A DNA stretch of 5,910 nucleotides, taken from assembly GCA_025350085.1 (NCBI GenBank), contig JANXYI010000392.1, forward strand, positions 1 through 5,910. The letters run 5' to 3'. Numbering within the stretch: the stretch's first letter is position 1; the number at the start of each line of letters is the position of its first letter. Position numbers and translations under genes: made by a program. Under the pieces are notes generated by a model. That model did no database searches. It worked only from the letters and a program-made list of their open reading frames with translations, and was not told where the DNA came from. The DNA comes from Deltaproteobacteria bacterium (GTDB lineage: Bacteria > Desulfobacterota > Desulfovibrionia > Desulfovibrionales > Desulfovibrionaceae). Below, piece after piece: positions 5,401 to 5,910 of this stretch.

Positions 5401-5910
5401 GCTGTCGCCATGAATGGTCCAGGCCCCGGTGAGGTGCTCAACCTTGAACATGGCGTAGGTGCCTTCGCCCTTGATGTCCAGCTCGCGCAGGCCCGGGCCG
5501 TCGATGGTCAGGCCGGACAGGCTGGTGAAGTCGGTGGACGAATCCACGGAGATGACGGTGCCGGGGTTGTAACCGCCGCTCATGTGCGAGGTGATGGTCT
5601 CGCCTGCGGCCACGTCGCCGGTGTTGAAGTGGAAGACGTTGTACCCGCCCGCGGCGTAGAGGTGGTCGGCCCCGGCGCCGCCGGTGATCTGCGTCTCGTA
5701 CCCGCCCACGGCGTGGATGGTGTCGTTGCCCGCGCCGCCGGTGATGTCGACGTGCCCCTCGGCCCCGAAAAGCACCACGGACACGTCCAGCGGGTGGTCG
5801 GTGTCCGTGATGTGGGAGCCGTCGAAGGTGAAGGCCGAGCTGTAGCCGCCCAGGTTCGTGGCGTCAACGGTCATGAGCTGGCCTGCCGTGGCCGCGCCGC
5901 CGTGGGCGGT
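2422..5910 (-). CDS. Large RTX (haemolysin-type calcium-binding repeat) secreted protein, 5' end outside window
   Basis: Seen: an open frame from the right edge to TAG at 2424-2422, 1162 visible codons. The first ATG (5874) is internal, because the 12 codons before it are open and no Shine-Dalgarno precedes it. Residues counted from that Met: canonical GGxGxDxUx turns at 46, 65, 395, 404, 756, 782, 863 and 990; a beta-rich stretch about 75-232 without them; eight degenerate modules 237-1000; and a C-terminal domain 1005-1137 with GDIFVFTSL, ITDF and LYYDADGNGSG. Known: such turns bind calcium in a parallel beta-roll, and this C-terminal style marks substrates of type I (ABC exporter) secretion. 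Inferred: an extracellular adhesin or surface protein; no lipase, protease or other catalytic domain is visible. Odd: 65 His, only 4 Lys, 4 Arg and 2 Cys (581, 1056) in 1150 residues, and a 13-residue tail ending APPPVVH after the likely signal. Genes of this kind are often many kilobases long, so the visible part may be a minority. Confidence 0.9.
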   Translation of the reverse strand, partial: TAHGGAATAGQLMTVDATNLGGYSSAFTFDGSHITDTDHPLDVSVVLFGAEGHVDITGGAGNDTIHAVGGYETQITGGAGADHLYAAGGYNVFHFNTGDVAAGETITSHMSGGYNPGTVISVDSSTDFTSLSGLTIDGPGLRELDIKGEGTYAMFKVEHLTGAWTIHGDSTNQDLRLYAPNGVASVDISQLNFQNWESTSTVALHGGTTMGGEDLFNISNIFLSSVAITADANHLDGMSGLHVHGGEGTNTVSFQGAGYGVSVDLGAGTAIVTDNSNNFTDYLANIQNVIGTSHSDAITGDSHDNVIEGYGSVDMNSGDGSQRTPYVGDILDGGSGHGANGDTVSYEHLTTAIPGVYGLNVDLAAGTATYQDGNGYHQDSIAHFQNITGSSGDDVLTGDAYSNTIHGGAGNDTIYGGEGSDHIYGDAGVNTVTYAPLMTGVLVNLSSDMVTFNSVEYGAHTASYLGVHAGVDTLTDIQNVLGTHYADFITGDTHDNVIEGGGNSVGVTDGGHDGTAALPFLGDSLVGGGHADGTSGDTVSYEHMGMGVTIDLVNGYAQYHTGTNDYFADAVVGFQNVIGSHYADTIIGNGGDCVIEGMDNTLSLGHAGDTLDGGVGSGVHTVSYEHLGEGIRVYLGDGGAEYLTSGTIDDLSNFQNVIGSHYADDITGDGNDNVIEGLGNTLSAGHAGDTLDGGTHGAYGDTVSYEHLDVGVSVYLDTTAHGGHQAAEYTYDGGSNYIDDHLDKFQHIIGSAHNDVLMGSSEDNVISGGAGNDTLYGYDSNDTMSSGGHDTLLGGDGNDTLHGGWSNNHMDGGNGTNTVDYSDAQHAVTVDIGTLHTAVVSVVNFTDTLTSIQNITGSLYADHLTGDSNDNVIHGGGGADTIYGGGGAGHDTIYDDGTAVAMHSGANSSDSTGSATFMISYDLSHPHSATVDGGTGGTNTLDFSQVTDNTLHVEADLGSGQATLNDSQGPINTYTLTHVQNLFGSAGDDFLQGDGSANVINGGAGDDHIFGHGASSGMDVLTGGGSNNGDIFVFTSLSDISANATTATVNITDFHSSTSGGHDLLAFCYDGADGFSDAHNGQGNNFNFSLTGHFVENAYANAHSGDASFVYDISSHILYYDADGNGSGHALAVAQVQGSATLSMDDIVMKTAAEVAPPPVVH
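2425..2874 (-). other. C-terminal type I secretion target region of the RTX protein
   Basis: Residues about 1001-1150 leave the module pattern. A final GGGSNNGDIFVFTSLSD stretch is followed by VNITDFHSSTSGGHDLLAF, the familiar 'D-x-F-x-F ... I-x-D-F ... D' ending of RTX arrays. Next come FVYDISSHILYYDADGNGSG, ALAVAQVQG and LSMDDIVM, resembling the serralysin-type C-terminal domain of type I substrates. Known: the export signal of such proteins is uncleaved and C-terminal. Odd: thirteen more residues with three consecutive prolines follow, ending in His, so the signal may not be at the extreme end. No ABC exporter gene is in the window. Confidence 0.65.
3829..3951 (-). repeat. Direct repeat copy within module 5 (pairs with 4069-4191)
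   Basis: The 41 residues encoded here match those of 4069-4191 at 33 positions by hand alignment, from FQNVIGSHYAD to GHAGDTLDGG. At DNA level the first 31 plus-strand bases (3829-3859) are identical to 4069-4099. The two lie 240 bp (80 codons) apart in the same frame, so recombination between them would add or remove one module without breaking the reading frame. Confidence 0.85.
4069..4191 (-). repeat. Direct repeat copy within module 4 (pairs with 3829-3951)
   Basis: This is the partner of the copy in module 5 and is the more diverged of the two. It carries Cys581 where other modules have Asn in DNVIEG, and GN where others have GD after IITG. The 31-base identical block sits at 4069-4099. 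It probably arose by tandem duplication of one module, followed by drift. Confidence 0.85.

Noticed and set aside
5872..5874. ATG at 5874 as the true start of the RTX gene
   Set aside because: The frame is open for 12 more codons to the window edge, there is no ribosome binding site, and the sequence after the Met reads like mid-protein beta structure.

Overview
The window is GC-rich bacterial DNA with three protein genes. A diguanylate-cyclase tail on the plus strand runs in from the left edge. A complete methyl-accepting chemotaxis receptor lies on the minus strand. A very long RTX-type (haemolysin-type calcium-binding repeat) secreted protein, also on the minus strand, runs out of the right edge. 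The receptor's signalling hairpin ([13 protein letters not shown] type) and the mix of a c-di-GMP enzyme, a chemoreceptor and a giant RTX protein suggest a free-living, motile Gram-negative bacterium. The order Desulfovibrionales is my best guess from the receptor's style; this is family resemblance, not proof.

Layout: 3-221 (+) is the last 72 codons of a GGDEF domain. After a 45-bp convergent gap, 267-2021 (-) encodes a 584-residue MCP with two membrane helices, a four-helix-bundle-like periplasmic sensor, HAMP and the MA signalling domain. Its own Shine-Dalgarno (2031-2036) and a good sigma-70 promoter with a perfect -35 (2095-2122) sit just upstream, in an AT-richer patch. Bases 2131-2421 hold no convincing gene, only two strong inverted repeats. 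From 2422 to the right edge (-) is the 3' part (1162 visible codons) of the RTX protein. It comprises an N-terminal beta-rich part, eight degenerate modules of about 81-122 residues, and a C-terminal region like a type I secretion target.

How they may work together: the RTX protein is expected to leave the cell through a type I (ABC/MFP/TolC) exporter, fold on binding calcium outside, and act as an adhesin or surface protein. No exporter is in the window. A c-di-GMP enzyme and a chemoreceptor nearby fit a surface-attachment theme, but the RTX gene and the receptor are separated by 400 bp with a separate receptor promoter, and the GGDEF gene is convergent, so a joint operon is not supported.

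The most unusual item is the RTX array. It is strongly histidine-rich (65 His in 1150 residues by hand count), has only eight Lys/Arg, and carries a recurrent SYEHL/SHYAD signature in place of many canonical GGxGxDxUx turns. No mobile element, CRISPR array, tRNA or rRNA was seen.
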